From Kitasatospora sp. NA04385 (lineage in GTDB: Bacteria > Actinomycetota > Actinomycetes > Streptomycetales > Streptomycetaceae): a DNA stretch of 64,000 nt. The stretch lies in assembly GCF_013364235.1 (NCBI RefSeq), contig NZ_CP054919.1, positions 4,066,701 to 4,130,700 on the forward strand, read 5' to 3'. Numbering within the stretch: position 1 is the first letter of the stretch; every line of letters starts with the position of its first letter. The notes below the pieces were generated by a model. That model saw only the letters and a list, made by a program, of their open reading frames with translations. It searched no databases and was not told the origin of the DNA. Shown piece by piece: positions 35,122-44,145 of the stretch. A program made the position numbers and the translations under genes.

Positions 35122-35177
35122 AGGTGGACTCCTTCGGAAACGAGGCCCTCGGGTGGGGCCGAGAACGAGGGTGGGGA

Positions 35178-36356
35178 CTACTTCTTCTTCGGCCGCTGGC
35201 CGGCCTGGCCACCGCGCCGCGGCTGCTGGCGCTGGCCCTGGCCCGACTGGGCCCCCGGCTTCGCCCCGCCCGCCTTCGTACCGGACTTCCCGGCGTCGGC
35301 CGAGGTGGCCGCGGCCGGCTTGGCCTCCGCCCCGTCCGCCGCCGCGTCCGGCGCGTCCGCGGGCTCCGCGGTGTGCGACTGGTGGGTGGCGGTCGCCTGG
35401 CGCTGGGCCTTGCTCTGCTTGCGCGGCTGCTGCCGACGCACCTGCACGCTCTCCGCGACCGCCGCCTGCGCGTCGGCCTCCACGCCCTTCGGGTTCTTGG
35501 AGCCGGTGAGCATCGCCATCACGCCGGCCTTCTGGATCGAACCGTCCGGGTTGATCCGGCCCGCCTTCTTCAGCCGCACCTGGCGCTCGTCCCACGCCCG
35601 GCTGCCCGGCGTCGGGTTGTTGCGGATGACGATCAGCTGCTGGCCCATCGACCAGACGTTGGTGGTGAGCCAGTAGACCAGCACACCGACCGGGAAGTTG
35701 ATGCCCATCACGGCGAACATGACCGGGAAGACGTACATCAGCATCTTCTGCTGCTGCATGAACGGCGTCTTGACCGACAGGTCGACGTTCTTGGTCATCA
35801 GCTGGCGCTGGGTGACGAACTGCGACAGCGACATCAGCACGATCATGACCGCGCAGACGATCTGGATGTGGATGCTGTCCGCACCGACGAACTTGGCCGA
35901 CAGCGGGGCGCCGAAGATGTGGGCCTGCTTGGCGCTCTCCAGCAGCGGCTGGTCGATGACGCCGATCGTCTTGTCGTTGGCGATCGAGGCCAGCACGCCG
36001 TAGAGGGCGGTGAAGAACGGCGCCTGCACGAGGATCGGAAGGCACGAGGAGAACGGGTTGGTGCCCGCCTCCTTGTACAGCTTCATCATCTCTTCGGACT
36101 GGCGCTGCTTGTCGTTCTTGTAGCGCTCCTGGATGGCCTTCATCTTCGGCTGGATCGCCTGCATGGCCCGGGTCGCCTTGATCTGCTTCACGAAGAGCGG
36201 GATCAGGCAGATCCGGATGACGACCACCATCATCACGATGGACAGACCCCACGCCAGACCGCCGTCGGGATCGAAGACGTGGCTGAACAGCGAGTGGAAC
36301 TGGACGATGATCCAGGACACCGCTGTGTAGAGGGGACTCAGAAAACCGAAGGTCAC
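35178..36356 (-). CDS. yidC: Membrane protein insertase YidC
   Basis: A 392-residue Oxa1/YidC protein. The five-helix core shows the N-terminal helix (LYTAVSWIIVQFHSLFS), the first core segment (WGLSIVMMVVVIRICLIPLF) with the conserved Arg in the membrane, the amphipathic coiled loop (MQAIQPKMKAIQERYKND) and later helices (PILVQAPFFTALYGVLA, MLMYVFPVMFAVMGINFPVG). The last ~120 residues are Ala/Gln/Lys-rich and end in a basic tail that may bind ribosomes. It inserts and folds inner-membrane proteins with or without Sec. Three bp separate it from yidD. Confidence 0.96.
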   Translation of the reverse strand: MTFGFLSPLYTAVSWIIVQFHSLFSHVFDPDGGLAWGLSIVMMVVVIRICLIPLFVKQIKATRAMQAIQPKMKAIQERYKNDKQRQSEEMMKLYKEAGTNPFSSCLPILVQAPFFTALYGVLASIANDKTIGVIDQPLLESAKQAHIFGAPLSAKFVGADSIHIQIVCAVMIVLMSLSQFVTQRQLMTKNVDLSVKTPFMQQQKMLMYVFPVMFAVMGINFPVGVLVYWLTTNVWSMGQQLIVIRNNPTPGSRAWDERQVRLKKAGRINPDGSIQKAGVMAMLTGSKNPKGVEADAQAAVAESVQVRRQQPRKQSKAQRQATATHQSHTAEPADAPDAAADGAEAKPAAATSADAGKSGTKAGGAKPGAQSGQGQRQQPRRGGQAGQRPKKK

Positions 36357-36359
36357 CGG

Positions 36360-36674
36360 TCAGACTCCTTGGGCATCGGGCTTCGCCACCGGCTCCGGCT
36401 CGGCGGTCCCGCTCGTGGGGTTCAGCAGATTGCGCAGCCGGCGGTGCCACACCGGGTGCTTTCGCGGCGGAACGTGGTCAACCCCACCGGGAGACCAAGG
36501 GTTGCAGCGGAGGATGCGCCAGCCGGTCAGCCAGCCGCCCTTGATCGCGCCGTGGACGCGAACCGCCTCGTACCCGTAGTGGGAGCACGAGGGGTAATAA
36601 CGGCACACCGGACCGAGCAGCGGACTGATGGTCCACTGGTAGAGCCTGATCAGGCCCATCAGCAGGTACTTCAT
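36360..36674 (-). CDS. yidD: Membrane protein insertion efficiency factor YidD
   Basis: A 104-residue member with the diagnostic RLYQWTISPLLGPVCRYYP and PSCSHYGYEAVRVHG, three conserved cysteines and an amphipathic N-terminal helix. It assists YidC-dependent insertion at the membrane. The ATG overlaps the rnpA stop by four bases (ATGA), so translation is probably coupled. Confidence 0.95.
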   Translation of the reverse strand: MKYLLMGLIRLYQWTISPLLGPVCRYYPSCSHYGYEAVRVHGAIKGGWLTGWRILRCNPWSPGGVDHVPPRKHPVWHRRLRNLLNPTSGTAEPEPVAKPDAQGV

Positions 36675-37099
36675 CGCCCTGTTCCCGTCGGGGCACTGCC
36701 GGTCGGTTCCGACCTGAGCAGGCGCCGCAGCGCCGCGTCCAGGTCGTGCTCAAGGTCCGAGTACGGAGCCGTCGCCGCAGCCGGCAGCGCCCGTACCACT
36801 ATCAGGCTACCTGCGGGCAACCGGGACAGGCGCTCGCGGACCAGGTGACGCAGCCGACGCTTCACCGCGTTGCGGACCACGGCCGGCCCCACGGCCTTGC
36901 TCACGACGAAACCCGCACGCGCCGAAGGAAGCCCCTCGGCGACGTGCGGGTGTGAGTCGCTGTTCCGGCCGGCTCCCGCCTCGGGGTCCACCTCTCTGTG
37001 GAGGTGGACCACCAGCAGGGGCCGGCCTGCGCGGCGACCGCGTTTCACCGCGGTCGCGAAGTCCTGGCGCCGCCGCAGCCGATTCTCGGTGGGCAGCAC
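36671..37099 (-). CDS. rnpA: Ribonuclease P protein component
   Basis: A 142-residue basic protein that pairs with the RNase P RNA to trim tRNA 5' ends. The N-terminus VLPTENRLRRRQDFATAVKR and the RNR motif region AVVRNAVKRRLRHLVRERL are typical. The GTG at 37099 fits the family start, with GAGGG upstream; the frame continues further upstream without conservation. It contains an actinobacterial insertion between the two conserved parts (EAGAGRNSDSHPHVAEGL). Second gene after rpmH. Confidence 0.95.
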   Translation of the reverse strand: MLPTENRLRRRQDFATAVKRGRRAGRPLLVVHLHREVDPEAGAGRNSDSHPHVAEGLPSARAGFVVSKAVGPAVVRNAVKRRLRHLVRERLSRLPAGSLIVVRALPAAATAPYSDLEHDLDAALRRLLRSEPTGSAPTGTGR

Positions 37100-37118
37100 G
37101 TCAGACCCTCTGCGCGGA

Positions 37119-37256
37119 TCAGGCGGACAGGGCGGTGCGGCCCTTGGCACGGCGGTTCGCCAGGATGGCGCGGCCGGCACGGGTACGCATGCGCAGCCGG
37201 AAGCCGTGGGTCTTGGCGCGACGACGGTTGTTCGGCTGGAAGGTGCGCTTGCTCAC
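37119..37256 (-). CDS. rpmH: 50S ribosomal protein L34
   Basis: A 45-residue L34 (MSKRTFQPNNRRRAKTHGF) starting at GTG 37256 and ending GRTALSA. First gene of the minus-strand unit rpmH-rnpA-yidD-yidC-jag and divergent from dnaA across a 430-bp gap, the arrangement found beside most bacterial origins. Confidence 0.98.
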   Translation of the reverse strand: MSKRTFQPNNRRRAKTHGFRLRMRTRAGRAILANRRAKGRTALSA

Positions 37257-37515
37257 TCGGGGGCTCCTGGGGTGAATCGTAGGATGACGGGGAGTCGCTT
37301 GGCCGTCACCGTGCGTCCGCGCGATCTCCCCTTGCACTGGGAAATCCGGCCCCCGGACCCAGATCTGCTGGGTCGAGGACCACCACGGCGCCCGTGCTGC
37401 GCGCGTCATGGAAGCGGGCGGACCCGCGGACATGCGGCAGCGGCCATCGACAACTCGACCTGGTTACGGTACGCGGGAGCGGGTCCGAGGGTCAAACCAG
37501 GTGGCTGCCGCACCG

Positions 37516-37536
37516 TTGCCCACAGCCTGTGGACAG
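37516..37536. promoter_or_regulatory. Paired DnaA boxes in the dnaA upstream region
   Basis: TTGCCCACA (37516-37524) and, on the opposite strand, CTGTCCACA (37528-37536) face each other about 150 bp before dnaA. A similar pair is known in streptomycete dnaA promoters and supports autoregulation. The rest of the rpmH-dnaA gap (37257-37686) must also hold the two promoters, but I see no certain -10/-35 pair. Confidence 0.7.
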
Positions 37537-37686
37537 CAACTTGAATCAGCTCTGCGCGCTGACTACCGTTGCAGGACTTGTCTCTTTTGTTCTGTGCCGC
37601 GGCCGCCCCGCCGCCGCCGCACCCGAACCCACTTCCCCTGACCTTGCCTGGCTCCCCCTGCTCGGGGAACGAGAAAGCGTGTACCA

Positions 37687-39558
37687 GTGGCTGATGTCAA
37701 CAGCGATCTCGTCCTGATGTGGTCGAGGGTCGTCGAGCGACTGGTCAGCGACAGCGATGTCGTGGAGAAGGACAAGAACTGGGTCCGCCGCACCCAGCCG
37801 ATGTGGATGATGCACGACACCGCCCTGCTGGCGGCGCCCAACGAGTTCGCCAAGCAGGTGCTGGAGGGCCGGCTGCTGCCGCAGCTGACCGAGGCCATCT
37901 CGCAGGAGTTCGGCCGCCAGGTGCGGATCGCGGTGATGGTGGACGCCAACGCCGCCCCGGCCGGCGAGCCGGACCAGGACCAGGAGCTCGACCCCGAGCC
38001 CGTCCCGGAGTGGCCGCACCCGCGTCCCGAGCAGTCCTACCCGGCGCGCGTCGAGCAGCCCTACTCCGCCCGGGCCGAGCAGCCGTACCCGTCCGGGCCC
38101 GCCGGGGGCTACCAGCAGCAGGGCCCGCCGCCCGGGGCCTGGCCGGGCCGGGGCGGGGACGACTACCAGCGGCCGCCGTACCCGTCCGGCTACCCGGCCG
38201 CCGAGCCCTACCGGGCGCCGGCCCAGGCCCCGTACCACGACCACCAGCCCGGTGCGGAGGCCGGCGGCTGGGGCGACCCGGCCCCGGTGCCCGAGCGGCG
38301 CCCGGAGCCCGCCCCGCGCCGCTCGCACCGGCCCGGACCGGACTCCGCGCAGGGCGACCTGTTCGGCGGGGCGCTCGGCTCCCCGGACGAGGACCGGCCG
38401 CGACAGGGCGGCGCGCGCCGGGGCGCCCGGCCCGCCACCCCGGCGCACTCCCAGGTCGAGCGCCCCCCGGGTGTCCCGGCCCCGCCCGGCGCTCCCCCGG
38501 CGGGCGGCCCCCGCAAGGACGAACCGAACGCCCGGCTGAACCCCAAGTACCTGTTCGACACCTTCGTGATCGGCGCCTCCAACCGCTTCGCGCACGCCGC
38601 GGCGGTGGCGGTGGCCGAGGCGCCGGCCAAGGCGTACAACCCGCTCTTCGTCTACGGCGAGTCCGGCCTCGGCAAGACCCACCTGCTGCACGCCATCGGG
38701 CACTACTCGCGCAGCCTGTTCCCGGGCACCCGGGTGCGCTACGTGAGCTCGGAGGAGTTCACCAACGAGTTCATCAACTCGATCCGGGACGGCAAGGCGG
38801 ACGCGTTCCGCAAGCGCTACCGGGACATCGACATCCTGCTGGTCGACGACATCCAGTTCCTGGCCAGCAAGGAGTCGACGCAGGAGGAGTTCTTCCACAC
38901 CTTCAACACCCTGCACAACGCGAACAAGCAGATCGTCCTCTCGTCGGACCGGCCGCCCAAGCAGCTGATCACCCTGGAGGACCGGCTGCGCAACCGCTTC
39001 GAGTGGGGGCTGATCACCGACGTCACCCCGCCGGAGCTGGAGACCCGGATCGCGATCCTGCGCAAGAAGGCGATCCAGGAGCAGCTGAACGCCCCCGCCG
39101 ACGTGCTGGAGTTCATCGCCTCCCGGATCACCCGCAACATCCGGGAGCTGGAGGGCGCGCTGATCCGGGTCACCGCGTTCGCCAACCTGAACCGGGCCCC
39201 GGTGGACCTGGAGCTGGCCGGCATCGTCCTCAAGGACCTGATCCCGGGCGGGGACGAGGACGCCGGGCCGGAGATCACCGCGCAGGTGATCATGCAGCAG
39301 ACCGCCGCGTACTTCGGGCTGGGCGTCGAGGATCTGTGCGGGTCCTCGCGCAGCCGGGTGCTGGTGACGGCCCGTCAGATCGCCATGTACCTGTGCCGGG
39401 AGCTGACCGACCTGTCGCTGCCGAAGATCGGCGCCCAGTTCGGCGGCCGGGACCACACCACGGTGATGCACGCGGACCGCAAGATCCGCTCGCTGATGGC
39501 CGAGCGGCGGTCCATCTACAACCAGGTCACCGAGTTGACCAACCGCATCAAGAGCTAG
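37687..39558 (+). CDS. dnaA: Chromosomal replication initiator protein DnaA
   Basis: A 623-residue initiator. Domain I is residues 1-~90 (DLVLMWSRVVERLVSD). Domain II is a long disordered Pro/Tyr/Glu-rich linker (~95-285), as in other streptomycetes. Domain III is the AAA+ ATPase, with Walker A GESGLGKT at about 324-331 and Walker B ILLVDDIQF at about 384-392. Domain IV carries the DNA-binding signature GRDHTTVMHADRKI at about 588-601. It binds the DnaA boxes of the following gap and melts the origin. The start is GTG 37687. A terminator hairpin lies 90 bp after the stop. Confidence 0.98.
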   Translation: MADVNSDLVLMWSRVVERLVSDSDVVEKDKNWVRRTQPMWMMHDTALLAAPNEFAKQVLEGRLLPQLTEAISQEFGRQVRIAVMVDANAAPAGEPDQDQELDPEPVPEWPHPRPEQSYPARVEQPYSARAEQPYPSGPAGGYQQQGPPPGAWPGRGGDDYQRPPYPSGYPAAEPYRAPAQAPYHDHQPGAEAGGWGDPAPVPERRPEPAPRRSHRPGPDSAQGDLFGGALGSPDEDRPRQGGARRGARPATPAHSQVERPPGVPAPPGAPPAGGPRKDEPNARLNPKYLFDTFVIGASNRFAHAAAVAVAEAPAKAYNPLFVYGESGLGKTHLLHAIGHYSRSLFPGTRVRYVSSEEFTNEFINSIRDGKADAFRKRYRDIDILLVDDIQFLASKESTQEEFFHTFNTLHNANKQIVLSSDRPPKQLITLEDRLRNRFEWGLITDVTPPELETRIAILRKKAIQEQLNAPADVLEFIASRITRNIRELEGALIRVTAFANLNRAPVDLELAGIVLKDLIPGGDEDAGPEITAQVIMQQTAAYFGLGVEDLCGSSRSRVLVTARQIAMYLCRELTDLSLPKIGAQFGGRDHTTVMHADRKIRSLMAERRSIYNQVTELTNRIKS

Positions 39559-40751
39559 CTAACAAAAGTCCCGCACTGCCGAGAGGGCACTCGACATCAT
39601 TCTGTCGGAGAGTCAAAAGCCTTCTGCAGAGCGGTAGTTGGCGCATCGAAGGGGAGTCGGGCCGAGGCGGCCCGACTCCCCTTCCGGCTGCCCCGGGCGT
39701 TACCCGGACGAGTGGCGGGCCCACGACGGAAGCCACTCGTCCGAGTGCACGGGCGCCCCTTCGGCGGACCGCACCGGGCCTCCCGTAGTAGAGAGACGCC
39801 GATCGAACGGGCAGCCGCCCGCACCGGTCGGGGCCGGCCGGGCCGGAACGGGGGTGTGGAAGGGCCCGGGGCGGGGCAGGAATCCGCTCGGCGGCCGAAT
39901 CCACGGGCCGCCCGCCGCACCGAACGCCTGACCTGCGAATCGAACGGTTCGGGCGCGCACCCCTGCTTTTCCACAGGAACGGGTGGGTTCTCCCCGTCCA
40001 CAGGGTGTGCGGGGGCGAGTTATCCAGAGGTTCCTCCACAGGCCGATCACGGCTACGCTCTTCCGCGCAGGTCAACCACCTGTGGACTTGTGCACAACGG
40101 TTATCCACAGGCTGTGGAGAACTGAGGCCCCGTCAGCCGGTCCACAGAGTTATCCACCGGCTGTCCACAGGAATGGGTGGGTTATCCCCAGGTTTTCCAC
40201 AGCCGTGTCCACAGTTCGGCAACATCAACTCCCTTGTCAGCCCTGGGTGTGAAAGGCGTCACGTGATGTTGATCCGGCGCGGTGGATAACTCTGGGGATT
40301 TCTGTGGACAGCGCTGTGGATAACCTGTGGATACTCAGCGTGCCCTGTGGATTACTCTCCGCTGTCCACAGGAGGGCCTGGTTGTCCACAGCCGCCGTCC
40401 ACAGGTCCTGTGGACAAAATCCGGCCTCTGAGCTGCGAAAACGGGGTTATCCACGGTATCCACAGGCCCTACTACTACTGCTACACATAGAGAGCTCGGA
40501 GCTTGATCAACAGTGGGGGTGGCCCGAATCTGTGGACAACCGGGCCCCGACATTTGTTCGGCTCGCTTGTGCCCATCTGCCCCGGCTGTCAGCCGAGTAC
40601 GTCAGACTGTCCTTCGGCAACCGGGAGCAGGACGGGGCGGAGCTGATCCGCCCGGGGCCCGACCGGGGGCCGGAAGAGGATCAGACGATCAACAGCACGG
40701 CGGTCGGTACCGGCCGGCCGTGCGGCGACAGCAGCCAGGAGGCGGTTACCG
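39559..40751. other. oriC: Chromosomal origin of replication oriC
   Basis: The 1193-bp gap between dnaA and dnaN holds about two dozen DnaA boxes from 39967 to 40539. Perfect TTATCCACA occurs at 40101 (forward) and 40315 (reverse); perfect TTGTCCACA at 40382 (forward), 40409 and 40531 (reverse); most others differ by one or two bases. They form two groups, 39967-40213 (mostly forward) and 40281-40539 (mostly reverse), separated by a 67-bp spacer containing an AACATCA/TGATGTT inverted pair. This two-cluster layout matches Streptomyces oriC. The last 210 bp before dnaN contain no clear box and should hold the dnaN promoter. Confidence 0.97.
39649..39683 (+). terminator. Terminator after dnaA
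   Basis: A perfect 15-bp stem (39649-39663 with 39669-39683, loop GAGGC) lies before the first oriC box and would shield oriC from dnaA transcription. Confidence 0.85.
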
Positions 40752-41882
40752 GTGAAGTTCCGGGTGGAGCGTGATGTCCTCGCGGAGGCGGTGGCCTGGG
40801 CTGCCCGCAGCCTCCCCGCGCGGCCGCCGGTGCCGGTGCTGGCCGGCCTGCTGCTGACCGCGCAGGAGGGCACCCTGGCGCTCTCCGGGTTCGACTACGA
40901 GGTGTCGGCCCGGGTCGAGCTGGAGGCGGACGTCGAGGAGGCCGGCACCGTCCTGGTCTCCGGCCGACTGCTCAACGACATCTCGCGCAACCTGCCCAAC
41001 CGCCCGGTGGAGATCTCCACCGACGGCGCCCGGGTCAGCGTGGTCTGCGGCACCTCCCGCTTCACCCTGCCGACCCTCCCGGTCGACGAGTACCCGGCGC
41101 TGCCGCAGATGCCCACCGCCACCGGCACCGTCCCGGGCGACGTGTTCGCCTCCGCGGTCAGCCAGGCCGCGGTGGCCGCCGGCCGCGACGACACCCTGCC
41201 GGTGCTCACCGGCGTCCGGGTCGAGATCAACGGCAGCGGCATCACCCTGGCCGCCACCGACCGGTACCGCTTCGCCGTCCGCGAGCTGCTCTGGAAGCCC
41301 GAGCAGGACGACATCAACGCGGTCGCGCTGGTCCCCGCCAAGACCCTGCAGGACATCGCCAAGTCGCTGGGCAGCGGCGACCAGGTCACCATCGCGCTGT
41401 CCGCCGGCGGCGCGGGCGAGGGCCTGATCGGCTTCGAGGGCGCCGGCCGGCGGACCACCACCCGCCTGCTGGAGGGCGAGTTCCCCAAGTTCCGGTCGAT
41501 CTTCCCGACCGAGTTCTCGGCGGTCGCCGCGGTGCAGACCCAGCCCTTCCTGGAGGCGCTCAAGCGCGTCTCGCTGGTGGCCGAGCGCAACACCCCGGTC
41601 CGGCTGAACTTCGAGCAGGGCGTGCTCACCCTGGAGGCCGGCTCGGGCGACGACGCGCAGGCCACCGAGCGGATCGACGCCGACCTGGAGGGCGACGACA
41701 TCTCGATCGCCTTCAACCCGGGTTACCTGGAGGAGGGGCTCAAGGCGATCGACGCCGCGTACGCGCAGCTGAGCTTCACCACCCCGACCAAGCCGGCCCT
41801 GCTGACCGGCAAGCCCGCGGTCGACGCGGAGCCGGACGAGGCCTACCAGTACCTGATCATGCCGGTCCGCCTCTCCGGCTGA
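40752..41882 (+). CDS. dnaN: DNA polymerase III beta subunit (sliding clamp)
   Basis: A 376-residue clamp made of three similar domains, starting MKFRVERDVLAEAVAWAARS and ending YQYLIMPVRLSG, the conserved C-terminal MPxR motif near the partner-binding pocket. It forms a ring on DNA that tethers polymerases. The start is GTG 40752 with GGAGG upstream. First gene to the right of oriC, followed by a terminator hairpin. Confidence 0.98.
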   Translation: MKFRVERDVLAEAVAWAARSLPARPPVPVLAGLLLTAQEGTLALSGFDYEVSARVELEADVEEAGTVLVSGRLLNDISRNLPNRPVEISTDGARVSVVCGTSRFTLPTLPVDEYPALPQMPTATGTVPGDVFASAVSQAAVAAGRDDTLPVLTGVRVEINGSGITLAATDRYRFAVRELLWKPEQDDINAVALVPAKTLQDIAKSLGSGDQVTIALSAGGAGEGLIGFEGAGRRTTTRLLEGEFPKFRSIFPTEFSAVAAVQTQPFLEALKRVSLVAERNTPVRLNFEQGVLTLEAGSGDDAQATERIDADLEGDDISIAFNPGYLEEGLKAIDAAYAQLSFTTPTKPALLTGKPAVDAEPDEAYQYLIMPVRLSG

Positions 41883-41899
41883 CCCGCGTACCGACCTAC

Positions 41900-41935
41900 C
41901 AGGGGCGCGAGGGGCGAGCAGCCTCCGCGCCCCTG
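41900..41935 (+). terminator. Terminator after dnaN
   Basis: A 10-bp stem (41900-41909 with 41926-41935) lies 18 bp after the stop codon. Confidence 0.65.
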
Positions 41936-42028
41936 TGGCTGCCCGGCGCTCCCTCGCCGTCGGCGTAGGCTCAGTGGGTGCGGCAACGGCGCCGTCATCA
42001 GGCACGACACCACAGTGAAGGACTTGTC

Positions 42029-42904
42029 ATGGAGCTCGGCCTCATCGGTCTCGGCAAGATGGGCGGCAACATGCGCGAGCGCATCCGCCGCGCCGGCCAC
42101 ACCGTCATCGGCTACGACCGCAACCCGGACCTCGCCGACGTCGACAGCATCGAGCAGCTGGTCGCCAAGCTGGAGGCCCCCCGCGTGGTGTGGGTGATGG
42201 TCCCGGCCGGCGGCCCGACCCAGGAGACCGTCGAGCGCCTGGCCGAGCTGCTCTCCCCCGGCGACGTGGTGGTCGACGGCGGCAACTCGCGCTGGACCGA
42301 CGACGTCAAGCACGCCGAGCAGCTGGCCGAGCAGGGCATCGGCTTCGTCGACTGCGGCGTCTCCGGCGGCGTCTGGGGCCTGGAGAACGGCTACGCGCTG
42401 ATGTACGGCGGCGAGGCCGAGCACGTCGCGAAGGTGCAGCCGGTCTTCGACGCGCTCAAGCCCGAGGGCGACTTCGGCTCGGTGCACGCCGGCAAGGTCG
42501 GCGCCGGCCACTTCGCCAAGATGGTCCACAACGGCATCGAGTACGCGATGATGCAGGCCTTCGCCGAGGGCTGGGAGCTGCTGGAGGCCGCTCCCGAGGT
42601 CACCGACGTGCGCGAGGTGTTCCGCAGCTGGCAGGAGGGCACCGTCATCCGCTCCTGGCTGCTCGACCTCGCGGTCCGGGCGCTGGACGACGACGAGCAC
42701 CTGGCCAAGCTCAAGGGCTGGGCCGCCGACTCCGGCGAGGGCCGCTGGACGGTCGAGGCCGCCATCGACCACGCGGTGCCGCTGCCGGCGATCACCGCCT
42801 CGCTGTTCGCCCGCTTCGCCTCCCGCCAGGACGACTCCCCGCAGATGAAGATGATCGCCGCGCTGCGCAACCAGTTCGGCGGCCACGCGGTCGAGTCCAA
42901 GTAA
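42029..42904 (+). CDS. gnd: 6-Phosphogluconate dehydrogenase, short (NAD-type) form
   Basis: A 291-residue enzyme that oxidatively decarboxylates 6-phosphogluconate to ribulose 5-phosphate. The nucleotide fold starts at the N-terminus (MELGLIGLGKMGGNMRERI), the substrate motif is VDGGNSRWTDD, and GAGHFAKMVHNGIEYAMMQA holds the catalytic lysine. The ~290-residue form groups with NAD-preferring enzymes rather than the ~480-residue NADP form. The start is ATG 42029. Its place between dnaN and recF is conserved in streptomycetes although it has no replication role. Confidence 0.95.
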   Translation: MELGLIGLGKMGGNMRERIRRAGHTVIGYDRNPDLADVDSIEQLVAKLEAPRVVWVMVPAGGPTQETVERLAELLSPGDVVVDGGNSRWTDDVKHAEQLAEQGIGFVDCGVSGGVWGLENGYALMYGGEAEHVAKVQPVFDALKPEGDFGSVHAGKVGAGHFAKMVHNGIEYAMMQAFAEGWELLEAAPEVTDVREVFRSWQEGTVIRSWLLDLAVRALDDDEHLAKLKGWAADSGEGRWTVEAAIDHAVPLPAITASLFARFASRQDDSPQMKMIAALRNQFGGHAVESK

Positions 42905-42940
42905 CCGCCCCCGGACAGAAGGCGAGCGCAGTCCACCGTC

Positions 42941-44077
42941 ATGCACGTCGCGCACCTGTCGCTCGCCGACTTCCGTTCCTACGCCCGGGTCGAGGTCCCG
43001 CTCGACCCGGGCGTCACCGCCTTCGTGGGCCCCAACGGCCAGGGCAAGACCAACCTGGTCGAGGCGGTCGGCTACATCGCCACCCTGGGCAGCCACCGGG
43101 TGGCCACCGACGCCCCGCTGGTGCGGCTCGGCGCCGAGCGGGCGGTGGTCCGGGCCGACGTGGTCTCCCAGGGCGGCCGCTCCACCCTGGTCGAACTGGA
43201 GATCACCCCCGGCCGGGCCAACCGGGCCCGGCTGAACCGCTCCGACAACGTCCGCCCGCGCGACGTGCTGGGCGTGCTGCGCACCGTGCTGTTCGCCCCC
43301 GAGGACCTCGCCCTGGTCAAGGGCGACCCGGGCGAGCGGCGGCGCTTCCTGGACGAGCTGCTGACCGCCCGGGCCCCCCGGCTGGCCGGGGTGCGCTCCG
43401 ACTACGAGCGGGTGCTCAAGCAGCGCAACGCCCTGCTGCGGACCGCCGCGACGGCCCGCCGGGCGGGCGGCGGCAAGTCCGCCGACCTGGCCACCCTGGA
43501 GGTCTGGGACGGCCACCTGGCCCGGGCCGGCGCCGAGCTGACCGCCTTCCGGATCCAGCTGGTGGCCGCCCTGCAGCCGCTGGTCGCCGAGGCGTACCGG
43601 CAGCTCGCCCCGGGCGCCGGGGACACCGTGCTGGAGTACCGCTCCTCCTTCGAGGGCGAGCTGCCCACCAGCCGCGAGCAGGCCGAGCAGCAGCTGCTGG
43701 AGGCCCTGCGGGCGATGCGCAAGCAGGAGGTCGACCGCGGCCTGACCCTGGTCGGCCCGCACCGCGACGAGCTGCTGCTGCGGCTGGGCCCGCTGCCCGC
43801 CAAGGGCTACGCCAGCCACGGCGAGTCCTGGTCCTACGCGCTGGCGCTGCGGCTGGCCTCGTACGAGCTGCTGCGGGCCGAGGGCGGCGAGCCGGTGCTG
43901 GTGCTGGACGACGTGTTCGCCGAGCTGGACGCCCGCCGCCGGGACCGGCTGGCCGAGCTGGTGGCCGGCGGCGAGCAGGTGCTGGTCACCGCCGCCGTCG
44001 CGGAGGACGTGCCGAAGGCGCTGGACGGCGCCCGCTACGGCGTCTCGGGCGGCACGGTGGACCGGCTGACCCCGTGA
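42941..44077 (+). CDS. recF: DNA replication and repair protein RecF
   Basis: A 378-residue SMC-like ATPase that helps load RecA at gapped DNA and stalled forks. Walker A is GPNGQGKTNLVEA (about residues 30-42), the ABC signature region contains SHGESWSYALALRLASYELL, and Walker B is PVLVLDDVFAELD. Domain order and length are normal. The start is ATG 42941, 36 bp after gnd, so co-transcription is possible. A single DnaA box follows in the gap to the next gene. Confidence 0.97.
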   Translation: MHVAHLSLADFRSYARVEVPLDPGVTAFVGPNGQGKTNLVEAVGYIATLGSHRVATDAPLVRLGAERAVVRADVVSQGGRSTLVELEITPGRANRARLNRSDNVRPRDVLGVLRTVLFAPEDLALVKGDPGERRRFLDELLTARAPRLAGVRSDYERVLKQRNALLRTAATARRAGGGKSADLATLEVWDGHLARAGAELTAFRIQLVAALQPLVAEAYRQLAPGAGDTVLEYRSSFEGELPTSREQAEQQLLEALRAMRKQEVDRGLTLVGPHRDELLLRLGPLPAKGYASHGESWSYALALRLASYELLRAEGGEPVLVLDDVFAELDARRRDRLAELVAGGEQVLVTAAVAEDVPKALDGARYGVSGGTVDRLTP

Positions 44078-44117
44078 GACCCGGGAACCGCGTACCCTGG
44101 GCGGCTCGTCTGAACGG

Positions 44118-44126
44118 TTGTCCACA
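44118..44126 (+). promoter_or_regulatory. Single perfect DnaA box TTGTCCACA before the DciA-like gene
   Basis: The box lies 20 bp upstream of the DciA-like start, in the 68-bp recF gap. Binding there could affect the gene's expression. Confidence 0.6.
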
Positions 44127-44145
44127 GGCTGGGGATGGAGCGCGG

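Noticed and set aside
40255..40268. CACGTG core within oriC resembling parS
   Set aside because: The flanks (GCGT..ATGT) do not match GTTTCACGTGAAAC; only the central 7 bases fit.
40304..40774. A 156-residue frame across the right half of oriC
   Set aside because: It would be made of DnaA boxes (repeated STGP/VDN words) and overlaps the dnaN start; oriC is non-coding in all relatives.
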